Of a stretch of 64,000 bases of DNA, positions 18,195 through 26,656 are shown one piece after another. Location of the stretch: positions 1-64,000 of the forward strand of contig NZ_SPSB01000005.1 of NCBI RefSeq assembly GCF_004571135.1, in the 5' to 3' direction. Within the stretch, counting starts at the first letter, position 1. The number at the start of each line of letters is the position of its first letter. The notes below the pieces were generated by a model. The model was not told where the DNA came from. It searched no databases and saw only the letters and a program-made list of their open reading frames with translations. The position numbers and the translations under genes were made by a program. Source of the DNA: Algoriphagus kandeliae. GTDB lineage: Bacteria > Bacteroidota > Bacteroidia > Cytophagales > Cyclobacteriaceae.

Positions 18195-18320
18195 TTACTT
18201 TTTTTCCAAACCCAACTTAGCTTTACGCGATTTGCGATTTGCTTCTTTTTTGGGTCTGCTTGCTCCGAAAGTTCCACGATTGATTTTCCCTCGTTTTGAT
18301 TTCAAATCTCCTTTTCCCAT
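18195..18320 (-). CDS. Small ribosomal subunit protein bTHX
   Basis: A 41-codon gene from ATG 18320 to TAA 18195. The product begins MGKGDLKSKRGKINRGTFG and is extremely basic (K/R-rich to the C-terminal EKK). MGKGD followed by RGKI and a short turn with RP is the signature of the tiny 30S protein bTHX (Thx), present in Thermus and widely in Bacteroidota, where it fits into a cavity at the top of the 30S head. It has its own terminator at 18161-18182, supporting real expression. It is easily missed because of its size. Confidence 0.9.
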   Translation of the reverse strand: MGKGDLKSKRGKINRGTFGASRPKKEANRKSRKAKLGLEKK

Positions 18321-18438
18321 AAGATTTTAGGTTTAGTTAATAATAAAGCGAAGTTAGAAAAATCTGCTTTTTCAGTCAATTTCGAGCAAATCTGAAAAGT
18401 TGGGATAAATAAAATCCTCCGATTTTCTAATTTAGAAC

Positions 18439-19155
18439 ATGAATCAAATTCACTTGGAAATCAATTGTGACCTTGGTGAAGGAATTGCTCATGAAAGTGA
18501 AATTATTCCCTTTATCGATGCAGCAAGTGTGGCTTGCGGTGGACATTATGGGAATGAGGAAACGATCCAAAAAACGATTTCAGCCTGTGCTTCTTTGGGA
18601 AAGAAAGTCGGTGCCCATCCCTCCTATCCAGATCGTGAAAATTTTGGCAGAAAATCCCTATCCATTTCCACAGTATCTCTTTTGGATTCAATTCATCGAC
18701 AAATTGAGCTTTTTCTAAAAGTTGCAAATGCTACTGGAGCTCAAATGGACCACATTAAGTTTCATGGGGCTCTCTATAATGATGCTGCAGCCAAACCGGA
18801 TTTAGCACAGGCACTTTGTGAATTTATTTCGGAGAATTACCCGAGTACCTCATTATTTGTACCTCCTCATTCCACCATTGAACAAATTGCCAAAGAAATC
18901 GAAATGCCTATTCGGTTGGAAATATTTGGAGACAGGGCCTATACTGACGCATTGCAGCTTGTATCCAGGAATGACAAGAACGCTGTATTCACAGATTTTG
19001 AATCCATTTCTTCTCACCTGAATTCCATTCTAGAAAATTCACAAATCAAAACGCAAAGTGGAAAATTGATTCCAATACATGCCGAAACCATCTGTTTTCA
19101 TGGCGATAATCCTGGAATTTTAAGCTTTTTACCACAAGTCCGAAAAAGATGGTGA
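18439..19155 (+). CDS. pxpA: 5-oxoprolinase subunit A (LamB/YcsF family)
   Basis: The 238-residue product is the LamB/YcsF component of the bacterial ATP-dependent 5-oxoprolinase PxpABC, which opens pyroglutamate, a spontaneous damage product of glutamine, to glutamate. Family motifs are LEINCDLGEG at the N-terminus, VACGGHYGNEET, VGAHPSYPDRENFGR and HIKFHGALYN. It is the first gene of the tightly packed operon and overlaps pxpB by 7 bp. Length is normal. Confidence 0.93.
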   Translation: MNQIHLEINCDLGEGIAHESEIIPFIDAASVACGGHYGNEETIQKTISACASLGKKVGAHPSYPDRENFGRKSLSISTVSLLDSIHRQIELFLKVANATGAQMDHIKFHGALYNDAAAKPDLAQALCEFISENYPSTSLFVPPHSTIEQIAKEIEMPIRLEIFGDRAYTDALQLVSRNDKNAVFTDFESISSHLNSILENSQIKTQSGKLIPIHAETICFHGDNPGILSFLPQVRKRW

Positions 19156-19841
19156 AATTAATCCCAACACTTAAGAAAATTACTCCGACTTGGTGGGAAA
19201 TTCAATGGAAAGAGGAGCCATCTGAACAACTACTCAAAACACGTATAGCAATCAATGAGTGGCTGACCGATCAGTACGGAAATGATTTGCTGGAAGTCAG
19301 GCAAGGCTATCAATGTTTATCCTTAATCTGGAACAAGCCACCCTCTCCGGAATTTAAATTATCTCTTCCTTCTATCATCCCTATTGAAAACAAGGAAATA
19401 TCAACTTGGAAAATACCTGTTTGCTATGGAGGCAAATACGGGAAAGATTTAAAGAGGCTTTGCGAAGAAAAAGGGATCCCCGAAATCGAATTTATTGAAC
19501 TTCATTCAAAAACCTCCTATAGGCTTGAATTCTACGGTTTTTTACCAGGTTTCATGTATTTGTCAGGTTTAGGAGAATCAATCTGTTTTCCCAGAAAACA
19601 GTTTCCTGAACGAGTCGTGGAAGCAGGTTCGGTAGGAATTGGTGGAAATCAAACCGGGATTTATCCCATAGATAGCCCAGGTGGTTGGCAACTTATTGGA
19701 AGGACTCCTGTTTCGGTATTTTCTCCATTTGACTCCCCCCCTGTACAACCTCAAGCTGGAGATCATATCCTATTTGTCCCAATATCTGAGGATGAATTTG
19801 AGCAATTGAAAAATGAAGCTCCTTCACTCAAAAAGGTATGA
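19149..19841 (+). CDS. pxpB: 5-oxoprolinase subunit B (KipI-type)
   Basis: The 230-residue allophanate-hydrolase-subunit-1-like protein has the family core YGFLPGFMYLSGL followed by PRKQFPERVVEAGSVGIGG and PGGWQLIGRTP. It forms the cyclophilin-like complex with PxpC. It overlaps pxpA by 7 bp and pxpC by 4 bp, so translation is coupled. In Bacillus the homologue KipI inhibits a sporulation kinase; the full pxpABC context here supports the enzymatic role. Confidence 0.93.
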   Translation: MVKLIPTLKKITPTWWEIQWKEEPSEQLLKTRIAINEWLTDQYGNDLLEVRQGYQCLSLIWNKPPSPEFKLSLPSIIPIENKEISTWKIPVCYGGKYGKDLKRLCEEKGIPEIEFIELHSKTSYRLEFYGFLPGFMYLSGLGESICFPRKQFPERVVEAGSVGIGGNQTGIYPIDSPGGWQLIGRTPVSVFSPFDSPPVQPQAGDHILFVPISEDEFEQLKNEAPSLKKV

Positions 19842-20710
19842 GCAAAAAGCAGTCATTTATTCAGGTAATCAAAACAGGCCCGGGAACGAAAATTCGTGAT
19901 CTGGGAAGGATGGGCTATGCTAAATATGGAGTACCTCAAAGTGGGCCTGCCGATCTTCAAGCTTTGGTATGGATTAATCATTTATTAAAAAACCATCCAA
20001 ATGACGCGGTTCTTGAAATCACCCAACCTGGGTTGAAACTTCAGTTTGAGTCCAGATCTACGATTTGTCTTGCTGGAGCAAAAGCGGAAATAAAATTGAA
20101 TGGAGAGCTTGTGAATTCTTCCGGCATCTTGGAAATTCCACCTCTTTCAATACTTGAAGTAGGAAAATTTCAATTAGGGTCCATTCTTTATTTGGGAATT
20201 CATTTGGGTTTTCAAACCCCGGTTCGCTTAGGATCAAGAAGCTTTGCGAGGGGAATTACAGATCAGGAATTTATCAGATCAGGTGATCAAATCATTTATT
20301 TTTCCTATTCTGAAAAGTCTCCTTCAAAACTCAATAGTCGGGCAAAATGGGATTTGGAATATTTAAAATCAGAAAAAATAAAAGCCTATACCGGCCCGGA
20401 ATTCGATTTACTTTCTGAAGATCAAAAACATCAGATCAAAAACCAGAGGTTTACCCTATCCCAATTAAAAAACGGGATGGCTGTTCAATTGGAAGAACTT
20501 ATCCTGAATGAATTGGGAAGTATTTACACAGCACCTGTATTTCCTGGAACGGTACAATTGACCCATGGCGGCAAGTTAATCTGCTTGCTTCAGGACGCAC
20601 AGGTGACGGGGGGGTATCCACGAATCCTTCAGATTCACCAAGATGATTTGAGAATACTAGCCCAGAAAAACCCCAATCAACAGATTCGATTTCAGCTGAT
20701 TAAATCTTAA
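19838..20710 (+). CDS. pxpC: 5-oxoprolinase subunit C (KipA-type)
   Basis: The 290-residue allophanate-hydrolase-subunit-2/biotin-dependent carboxyltransferase-like protein shows the family motifs GPGTKIRDLGRMGYAKYGVP and QSGPAD near the N-terminus, RLGSRSFARGI in the middle and VFPGTVQLTHGGKLICLLQD with GGYPRI near the C-terminus. It is the last gene of pxpABC and overlaps pxpB by 4 bp. Confidence 0.93.
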   Translation: MSKKQSFIQVIKTGPGTKIRDLGRMGYAKYGVPQSGPADLQALVWINHLLKNHPNDAVLEITQPGLKLQFESRSTICLAGAKAEIKLNGELVNSSGILEIPPLSILEVGKFQLGSILYLGIHLGFQTPVRLGSRSFARGITDQEFIRSGDQIIYFSYSEKSPSKLNSRAKWDLEYLKSEKIKAYTGPEFDLLSEDQKHQIKNQRFTLSQLKNGMAVQLEELILNELGSIYTAPVFPGTVQLTHGGKLICLLQDAQVTGGYPRILQIHQDDLRILAQKNPNQQIRFQLIKS

Positions 20711-20868
20711 AATCGTTTGAAATAGAATTTATTTATCCAGAGAATAAGTACCAATTGAACCTTTCTTTAAATCCGTTTAATGATATTTTTTTGAAAAAAC
20801 CAGCTTCTGATTTGAGCAAAGGAAGATAGACTGCTATCTTGAAAGGAACTTTTGAAACCCTAATTTCC

Positions 20869-22380
20869 ATGAATGCAGAATTGATAGAAAAAATCAAAAA
20901 ACAGGGTATGGACCCTGAACTTGTTCTCCAGCAAATTGAGAATTTCAAAAACGGCTTTCCATTTTTAGAAATCACTGGGCCAGCTACTCCAGGTCATGGA
21001 ATCCGGATAATGGAGGAAAAGGATTTGGAGCATTTTCATCAAACTTATCCTGAAAAAGCCTCAAAAATTGAAGTGGTCAAATTTGTTCCTGCCTCAGGAG
21101 CCGCTTCCCGAATGTTTAAGGATCTCTTTGCTTTTTTAGATGGAGACGGTGACTTAAGCAAAAGCAAATTCGTCCAAAAATTCATGGACCAAATTGAGAA
21201 ATTTGCATTCTTCGACGATCTCGATGAGGTTTTAAAAAGCCGTGGAACAAGCATCTCAGATTGTTTGGATAGAAAAGATTACAAGGAAATTTTAGCGGCT
21301 CTTTTATTGGAAGACGGATTGGGATATGGGAGTTTGCCAAAAGGCCTTCTCAAATTTCATCGTTATGAAAACGATACGAGAACTCCTGCCTATGAACATT
21401 TGATCGAAGGCATGCAATATGCAGTAGGTAAGGATAAAAAAGTTAAAATTCACTTTACCGTTTCTCCTGAACATGAAGAAAAGTTCAGAGCGGAAATTGA
21501 TGGAATTGTTCCAATTTTAGAAGAGGAGTCGGAATTCACTTTCGAAGTCAGCTACTCTCAGCAGAAAAAATCCACAGACACCATCGCTGTGACCATGGAT
21601 AATGAGCCATTTTTGGAAGAAGATGGTAGCATTTTATTCCGACCAGCCGGACACGGAGCTCTTTTAGAAAACCTAAACGATATCGATGCTGATTTAATCT
21701 TTATAAAAAACATTGACAACGTAGTCCCAGATCGATTAAAAGGACCTACCAAACAATATAAACAGGCCATTGGCGGGCTCTTGTTAGAAATTCAAGAAAA
21801 GGTTTTCGACGCACTCCGTCAGCTCGATGAAGAAATATCAAGCGATAGTATTGCCAATGCTAAAAATGTATTTGTAGATGACTTGGAAGGAAAACTTCCA
21901 TCGCATTTTGATACGCTGCCATTGATGGAGCAATATCAATTTATCAAAGGCAAATTAGATCGTCCGATCCGTGTTTGTGGTATGGTAAAAAATACTGGGG
22001 AACCCGGAGGTGGTCCATTCTGGATTTTAGAAGACGATGGTTCTCAATCTTTACAAATTCTCGAAACCGCTCAAATCAACTTGGCTGATCCGGATTCTGA
22101 GCGACATCTTCAAGCTGCGACCCACTTCAATCCCGTGGATTTGGTTTGCGGAACTCGTAATTACAAAGGTGAGAAATTTGACCTGCTCAAATTCCGAGAT
22201 ATGAAAACAGGATTTATCACTGAGAAGTCAAAAAGTGGACGGGAGTTGAAGGCTTTGGAACTTCCAGGACTATGGAACGGATCCATGTCAGGCTGGAATA
22301 CCCTATTTGTGGAAGTTCCGCTCATCACTTTCAATCCTGTCAAAACAGTGAATGATTTGTTGCGAGATGAGCATCAATAA
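20869..22380 (+). CDS. DUF4301 family protein, nucleotidyltransferase-like
   Basis: The product is 503 residues from ATG 20869; the same frame opens at TTG 20839, which I consider less likely. It matches the Bacteroidota family DUF4301. Two stretches look like a sugar-nucleotide pyrophosphorylase fold: KFVPASGAASRMFKDL near residue 65 resembles the glycine-rich activation loop, and FRPAGHGALLENL followed by FIKNIDNVV near 255-290 resembles the PxGHG and N-x-D-N motifs of UDP-sugar pyrophosphorylases. The C-terminal third is not recognised. It is transcribed after pxpC with a 158-bp gap and converges on the methyltransferase gene. The enzymatic idea is inference. Confidence 0.8.
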   Translation: MNAELIEKIKKQGMDPELVLQQIENFKNGFPFLEITGPATPGHGIRIMEEKDLEHFHQTYPEKASKIEVVKFVPASGAASRMFKDLFAFLDGDGDLSKSKFVQKFMDQIEKFAFFDDLDEVLKSRGTSISDCLDRKDYKEILAALLLEDGLGYGSLPKGLLKFHRYENDTRTPAYEHLIEGMQYAVGKDKKVKIHFTVSPEHEEKFRAEIDGIVPILEEESEFTFEVSYSQQKKSTDTIAVTMDNEPFLEEDGSILFRPAGHGALLENLNDIDADLIFIKNIDNVVPDRLKGPTKQYKQAIGGLLLEIQEKVFDALRQLDEEISSDSIANAKNVFVDDLEGKLPSHFDTLPLMEQYQFIKGKLDRPIRVCGMVKNTGEPGGGPFWILEDDGSQSLQILETAQINLADPDSERHLQAATHFNPVDLVCGTRNYKGEKFDLLKFRDMKTGFITEKSKSGRELKALELPGLWNGSMSGWNTLFVEVPLITFNPVKTVNDLLRDEHQ

Positions 22381-22408
22381 AAGAAAAGTTATCTTTTAAA
22401 AACTCTCT

Positions 22409-22477
22409 TTCAAATTGAGCGGAGTCGACATTTAGTCGATAAAAAAATTACAGGCTTCGACTCCGCTCAGCTTGACA
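22409..22477. repeat. Palindromic dispersed repeat, likely bidirectional terminator
   Basis: Inverted repeat with 13-bp perfect core arms TGAGCGGAGTCGA (22416-22428) and TCGACTCCGCTCA (22457-22469), extended imperfectly to TTTCAAAT and GCTTGACA. It lies between two convergent stops (22380 and 22486). The inner arms of the element at 6023-6159 share the TGTCA...GAGCG...AGTCGAAG pattern, so both are copies of one repeat family. Confidence 0.65.
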
Positions 22478-22485
22478 GATTAATT

Positions 22486-23643
22486 TTATTTTTTTCCTTC
22501 GTATAGCTCATATTTCAGAAGTCGGCAATCAATGGTACCATTCCAAAATTCAATTCTCCGACTTACTCTTAATCCTACTTTTTTGGCAAGCTCCAAATTT
22601 CCAGTAAAAATATACCCACGATAACCTGCACATTTTTGCTTTAAAAAATCACCAATCCGCTTGTAGGTCTCAGCCAACTCCTCCACTTCTCCTAAGCGCT
22701 CTCCATATTCAGGATTGAACATGATTACTCCTCTGGGTTTCTCAGGGATTTCTGTTTCAGCAAAATCACAAACCTGAAAATCAATCAAGTCCTCCACTTG
22801 AGCAATAGCTGCATTTTCCCTTGCAAAAGTAATTGCTTGTAAAGAGATGTCTGAAGCTACGATTTTCACTCCAGGATTTTCGATAATCTTATTCCGCAAC
22901 TTTCGCATCTTGGCTTCATAAGCTTCTGATGAATAGCCTAGAATATCCATAAATGCATAATGATCGCGGTAAAGTCCAGGATATCTATTAGAAGCCATGA
23001 GGGCAGCTTCGATGGCCAATGTTCCGGATCCACACATGGGATTGATAAAAGGAACTCGGGTATTCCATTCAGTGGCATAAATAGTCGCCGCTGCCAAATC
23101 CTCCATCATGGGAGCCTTTCCGGGAATTTTTCGATAGCCATGTTTGGCCAAAGTTTCCCCCGTGGTATTCAAATAGATTTGAGCGTGGGTATCTTTCCAG
23201 TAAATCTGGACAACCAATCCTTTGTACTCTGAACCTGAATCAGGTCTTCTTCCAAATTTTTCACGAAAGCGGTCAACAATGGCATCTTTTACCTTTACAT
23301 TGACGATTAAGGGTGTGCTGACCGATTCGTTTTCGACCACAGAATTAACAGAAAAATACCCATCCACATCCAGATACTCTTCCCAAGGCAAAGCTTTGAT
23401 TCGCCGATAGATATCTGAGGCATTTCTGAGGTAGATTGAACGAATCTCAAAAAGAACTTGAGAGGCTGTCCGAAGATGAAGGTTTAAATCCATGCAATCT
23501 TCCAAGGAAGCGGTAAGTTCTACCCCAGTTCGATGGATTTTATCAGGAAAAAATCCAAGGTCTCGAATCTCCTGCTCCAAGTAAGGGACCGAACGGTCCT
23601 TGCAGGTTACGAATACCGTTCTTCGTTCATTGAAATCAAGCAT
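22486..23643 (-). CDS. THUMP-domain class I SAM-dependent RNA methyltransferase (RlmL/Trm14-like)
   Basis: The product is 385 residues from ATG 23643; the frame extends 39 codons further upstream (to 23760) without typical protein character, so I use the internal ATG (MLDFNERRTVFVTCKDRSV). The N-terminal ferredoxin-like/THUMP region (about 5-150) precedes an RlmL-type methyltransferase domain with PFINPMCGSGTLAIEAALM (motif I), SDISLQAI and the catalytic motif FNPEYGERLG, the Bacteroidota form of NPPYGER. It probably makes m2G in 23S rRNA or a tRNA. It stands alone on the minus strand. Confidence 0.9.
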   Translation of the reverse strand: MLDFNERRTVFVTCKDRSVPYLEQEIRDLGFFPDKIHRTGVELTASLEDCMDLNLHLRTASQVLFEIRSIYLRNASDIYRRIKALPWEEYLDVDGYFSVNSVVENESVSTPLIVNVKVKDAIVDRFREKFGRRPDSGSEYKGLVVQIYWKDTHAQIYLNTTGETLAKHGYRKIPGKAPMMEDLAAATIYATEWNTRVPFINPMCGSGTLAIEAALMASNRYPGLYRDHYAFMDILGYSSEAYEAKMRKLRNKIIENPGVKIVASDISLQAITFARENAAIAQVEDLIDFQVCDFAETEIPEKPRGVIMFNPEYGERLGEVEELAETYKRIGDFLKQKCAGYRGYIFTGNLELAKKVGLRVSRRIEFWNGTIDCRLLKYELYEGKK

Positions 23644-23802
23644 GCGCAAAAGTAGATATTTCAAAAGAAATAATTTTCTAACCTCCCATTTAAAGAATTT
23701 ATTCTGGAAAGATCGCTGACGATTCCTTATCTTGAGAAGGTCTTTATCGGCAAGTACCACCTAGATTATTCCCTTTAACAAACCCTAAAAAACCTACACC
23801 TT

Positions 23803-25188
23803 ATGATACGGATGCGATTTCTTGTCTCCTTATTTTTAACCCTGATAATTCTTGTGTCATGCCAAGGACCTAAAGAAGATCAGTCCGATGGATGGAGACA
23901 ATTATTCAATGGAAAGGACCTTTCTGGTTGGAAGGCGGTAGCAGGAGACGCCACCTTTTCAGTAGAAAATGGAGAAATCATCGGAACCGCTGTAGAAGGT
24001 TCTCCTAATACCTTCCTGATTTCTGAAGAGGCTTTTGGAGACTTCATCTTAGAACTTGAACTGAAAGTTGAGCATATTTCATCCAACTCAGGCATTATGG
24101 CTAGAGGACAATTCGATCCTGCTACTAGAGATGGAAAGGGCTTGGTTTATGGATACCAGATAGAAGCCGACCCAACCGATCGCGCTTGGTCAGGTGGAGT
24201 TTATGATGAGGCTCGCCGGGGTTGGCTATATCCTTTGGATTTAAATCCAAAAGCAAAGTCAGCATTCAAACTTGGAGAATACAATAAGTACCGAATTGAG
24301 GTAATTGGGGATGAAATCAAAACCTGGGTAAATGGTCAGGAAGTCGCCTATGTCGTGGATGATATGGACCCAAAAGGCTTCATCGGACTGCAAGTACATA
24401 GCATACAAAACCCAGAAGATGCTGGGAGAAAAACTTATTTCAGAAACATTCGAATCAAAACCGAAAACCTGGATCCAAAACCATTCAACCAAGACATTTT
24501 CGTAGTCAATAATCGAAAGAATGAATTGATAGATTACGAGATAGCCCACGGGTGGAGATTGTTATTCAATGGAAAAGACTCTGAAGGCTGGGTTGGTGCT
24601 TACAAAGACTCCTTTCCTGATTTTGGCTGGAGCGTCACCGATGGCATTTTATCCATAGCCTCTTCCGGAGGCGAAGAATCAACTTTTGCGGGTGATATTG
24701 TGACAAAAGAGAAATTCAGCGCATTTGATTTAGCTTTTGAATTCAACCTTTCAGAAGGTGCTAATAGTGGTGTGAAGTATTTTGTCACATTAAGTGAAAA
24801 TAATTCCGGATCTGCTATTGGCTTGGAATATCAAATTTTGGATGATGAAAGACATCCTGATGCAAAAATGGGAAGAGAAGGTAACCGAACCCTTGCTTCC
24901 TTATATGATCTTATCACGGCACAAAAGCAAAGTCGATTTGTCAAAAAACCAGGAGAATGGAATAAAGGAAGAATTGTAGTATATCCGGACAATAAAGTGG
25001 AGCATTATTTAAACGGAGTAAAAGTCCTCGAATATGTCAGAGGCTCTCAAGAGTTCCGGGACTTGGTAGCCATCTCAAAATACAAGATTTGGGAAAACTT
25101 CGGCGAGGCACCTGAGGGACATATTCTTCTCCAAGATCATGGGGATCAAGTCAGCTTCAAAAACATCAAAATCAAAACCCTAAACTAA
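23803..25188 (+). CDS. Lipoprotein with two tandem DUF1080 domains (3-keto-glycoside hydrolase type)
   Basis: The 461-residue product has a lipobox near residue 20 (LIILVSCQG). Two DUF1080 units follow: WRQLFNGKDLSGWKA...GIMARGQFD...GYQIEADPT (about 30-215) and WRLLFNGKDSEGWVG...SGVKYFVT...GLEYQILDDERHPDA (about 245-460). DUF1080 is a concanavalin-like fold; characterised members cleave 3-keto-glycosides made by Gfo/Idh dehydrogenases. The two halves are divergent, so one may bind and one may cleave. The gene is 11 bp from the Gfo/Idh gene, consistent with a two-step oxidise-then-cleave system outside the cytoplasm. Confidence 0.88.
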   Translation: MIRMRFLVSLFLTLIILVSCQGPKEDQSDGWRQLFNGKDLSGWKAVAGDATFSVENGEIIGTAVEGSPNTFLISEEAFGDFILELELKVEHISSNSGIMARGQFDPATRDGKGLVYGYQIEADPTDRAWSGGVYDEARRGWLYPLDLNPKAKSAFKLGEYNKYRIEVIGDEIKTWVNGQEVAYVVDDMDPKGFIGLQVHSIQNPEDAGRKTYFRNIRIKTENLDPKPFNQDIFVVNNRKNELIDYEIAHGWRLLFNGKDSEGWVGAYKDSFPDFGWSVTDGILSIASSGGEESTFAGDIVTKEKFSAFDLAFEFNLSEGANSGVKYFVTLSENNSGSAIGLEYQILDDERHPDAKMGREGNRTLASLYDLITAQKQSRFVKKPGEWNKGRIVVYPDNKVEHYLNGVKVLEYVRGSQEFRDLVAISKYKIWENFGEAPEGHILLQDHGDQVSFKNIKIKTLN

Positions 25189-25199
25189 CCTGGCAAATC

Positions 25200-26549
25200 A
25201 TGAGCAAGCAATCCAGAAGAACCTTTATCAAGAAAAGTACAGCAGCAGGAATCGGAGTATCCGCATTAGGTGCAATCGGTTTTTCAGCCAAATCTTATGG
25301 AAGAATCCTCGGTGCAAATGACAGACTGAATGTAGCTATTGCCGGGTTGGGAAGAAGATTAGGAGCTTTTTATGAGCCTATTGGTTTGAAATCTAGTAAT
25401 GTCCAACTTCTCTATTTATGTGATGTCATGGACAAGCAATTGACTCGAGCTGCAGAAAACTTTTCTAATCATATCGACTATCAACCTAAGCTTGAAAAAA
25501 GTATACTCAAAGTATTAGAAGACAATGACTTAGACATATTAATTAATGCTACTCCAGACCATTGGCATGCTCCAGGAACCTGGCTTGCTTTGGACCATGG
25601 AAAGCATGTCTATGTAGAAAAGCCTTGTTCTCACAATCCCCGAGAAGGAGAGCTTTTGATTGCGCTTCAGAAAAAATATGGGAAGGTTGTTCAAATGGGA
25701 AACCAACAACGATCCGCACCTGAAAGCCGCGAAATCATCAAAGCCATCCATGATGGAGCTATTGGCAAGACCTATAAAGCAGTTGCCTTTTACAGCAATG
25801 CTAGAGGAAGAGTTATAAATCCATCTCCTGCCCCTATTCCAGAAGGATTGGACTGGGAGCTTTTCCAGGGACCTGCTCCCCGAAAACCCTACATGCACGA
25901 TACATGGGACTACAATTGGCATTGGTATGGATGGGATTATGGCACTGCGGAAACGGGCAATAATGCTACCCATGAATTAGATGTAGCCCGTTGGGCCTTG
26001 GGAGTTACTTATCCAAGCCATGTAATGGTTGATGCAGGAAAATATCATTTCGTCGATGATGGATGGACCATGTATGATACGATGGAGGCCACTTTCAAAT
26101 TTTCTAATGGATCAACCATTGTTTGGGATGGCAAAAGCCGAAACAATTACAACACCTATGGAGCCGATCGAGGGACTATCATCTTTGGTTCTGAGGGTAG
26201 TGTTTTTGTAAATCGAAACGGATATAAACACTATGATCGAAGCGGAAAACTCATCAAAGACAGCTCTTCAGCTGGAAATGAAGCCGGTACTGCTTTGGGC
26301 GGTGGCGGAGACATGAGTACCCGCCATGTGGTAAATTTCTTCAATGCGGTTAGAGGAACAGAAAAACAAAACTCCAACATTGAAGAGGGAGCCATTAGTA
26401 CTTTGCTCTGTCACCTTGCCAATATTTCTTATCGCACAGGCGAAACCCTTGCCTGCGATAGTTCAAGCGGTCGCATTACCAATTCCAAAAAAGCAATGGA
26501 ACTTTGGTCCAGAGAATATGAAAAAGGTTGGGAACCTCCGAAAGTCTAA
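25200..26549 (+). CDS. Tat-exported Gfo/Idh/MocA oxidoreductase
   Basis: The 449-residue product has a Tat signal (SRRTFIKKSTAAGIGVSALG), a Rossmann domain with NVAIAGLGRRLGAF and the family motif YVEKPCSHNPREGELL (the Lys of EKP is catalytic), then a C-terminal beta-sheet domain with WHWYGWDYGTAETGNNATHELDVARW (the conserved Gly/His region, here split for brevity). Family members oxidise sugar hydroxyls with tightly bound NAD. With the preceding tandem DUF1080 lipoprotein it probably forms a periplasmic 3-keto-glycoside pathway. A terminator at 26559-26591 ends this two-gene unit. Confidence 0.9.
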   Translation: MSKQSRRTFIKKSTAAGIGVSALGAIGFSAKSYGRILGANDRLNVAIAGLGRRLGAFYEPIGLKSSNVQLLYLCDVMDKQLTRAAENFSNHIDYQPKLEKSILKVLEDNDLDILINATPDHWHAPGTWLALDHGKHVYVEKPCSHNPREGELLIALQKKYGKVVQMGNQQRSAPESREIIKAIHDGAIGKTYKAVAFYSNARGRVINPSPAPIPEGLDWELFQGPAPRKPYMHDTWDYNWHWYGWDYGTAETGNNATHELDVARWALGVTYPSHVMVDAGKYHFVDDGWTMYDTMEATFKFSNGSTIVWDGKSRNNYNTYGADRGTIIFGSEGSVFVNRNGYKHYDRSGKLIKDSSSAGNEAGTALGGGGDMSTRHVVNFFNAVRGTEKQNSNIEEGAISTLLCHLANISYRTGETLACDSSSGRITNSKKAMELWSREYEKGWEPPKV

Positions 26550-26558
26550 ATCTTAAAG

Positions 26559-26591
26559 AGGCCGTATTCACATAAGAAAACGGCCTTTTTT
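26559..26591 (+). terminator. Rho-independent terminator after the Gfo/Idh gene
   Basis: Stem AGGCCGT/ACGGCCT (26559-26565 and 26580-26586), 14-nt loop, followed by a run of T to 26591. It separates the DUF1080-Gfo/Idh pair from the glucuronate operon. Confidence 0.85.
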
Positions 26592-26656
26592 GAGTCCAAC
26601 AAGATATTATTGAGTCAGAAATAACTATGAGCTGATACCTCAAAAAGCATCTACTT

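Noticed and set aside
23644..23760. N-terminal extension of the THUMP methyltransferase
   Set aside because: The extra 39 residues are basic and leucine-rich without family match, and ATG 23643 starts the expected THUMP-domain sequence.
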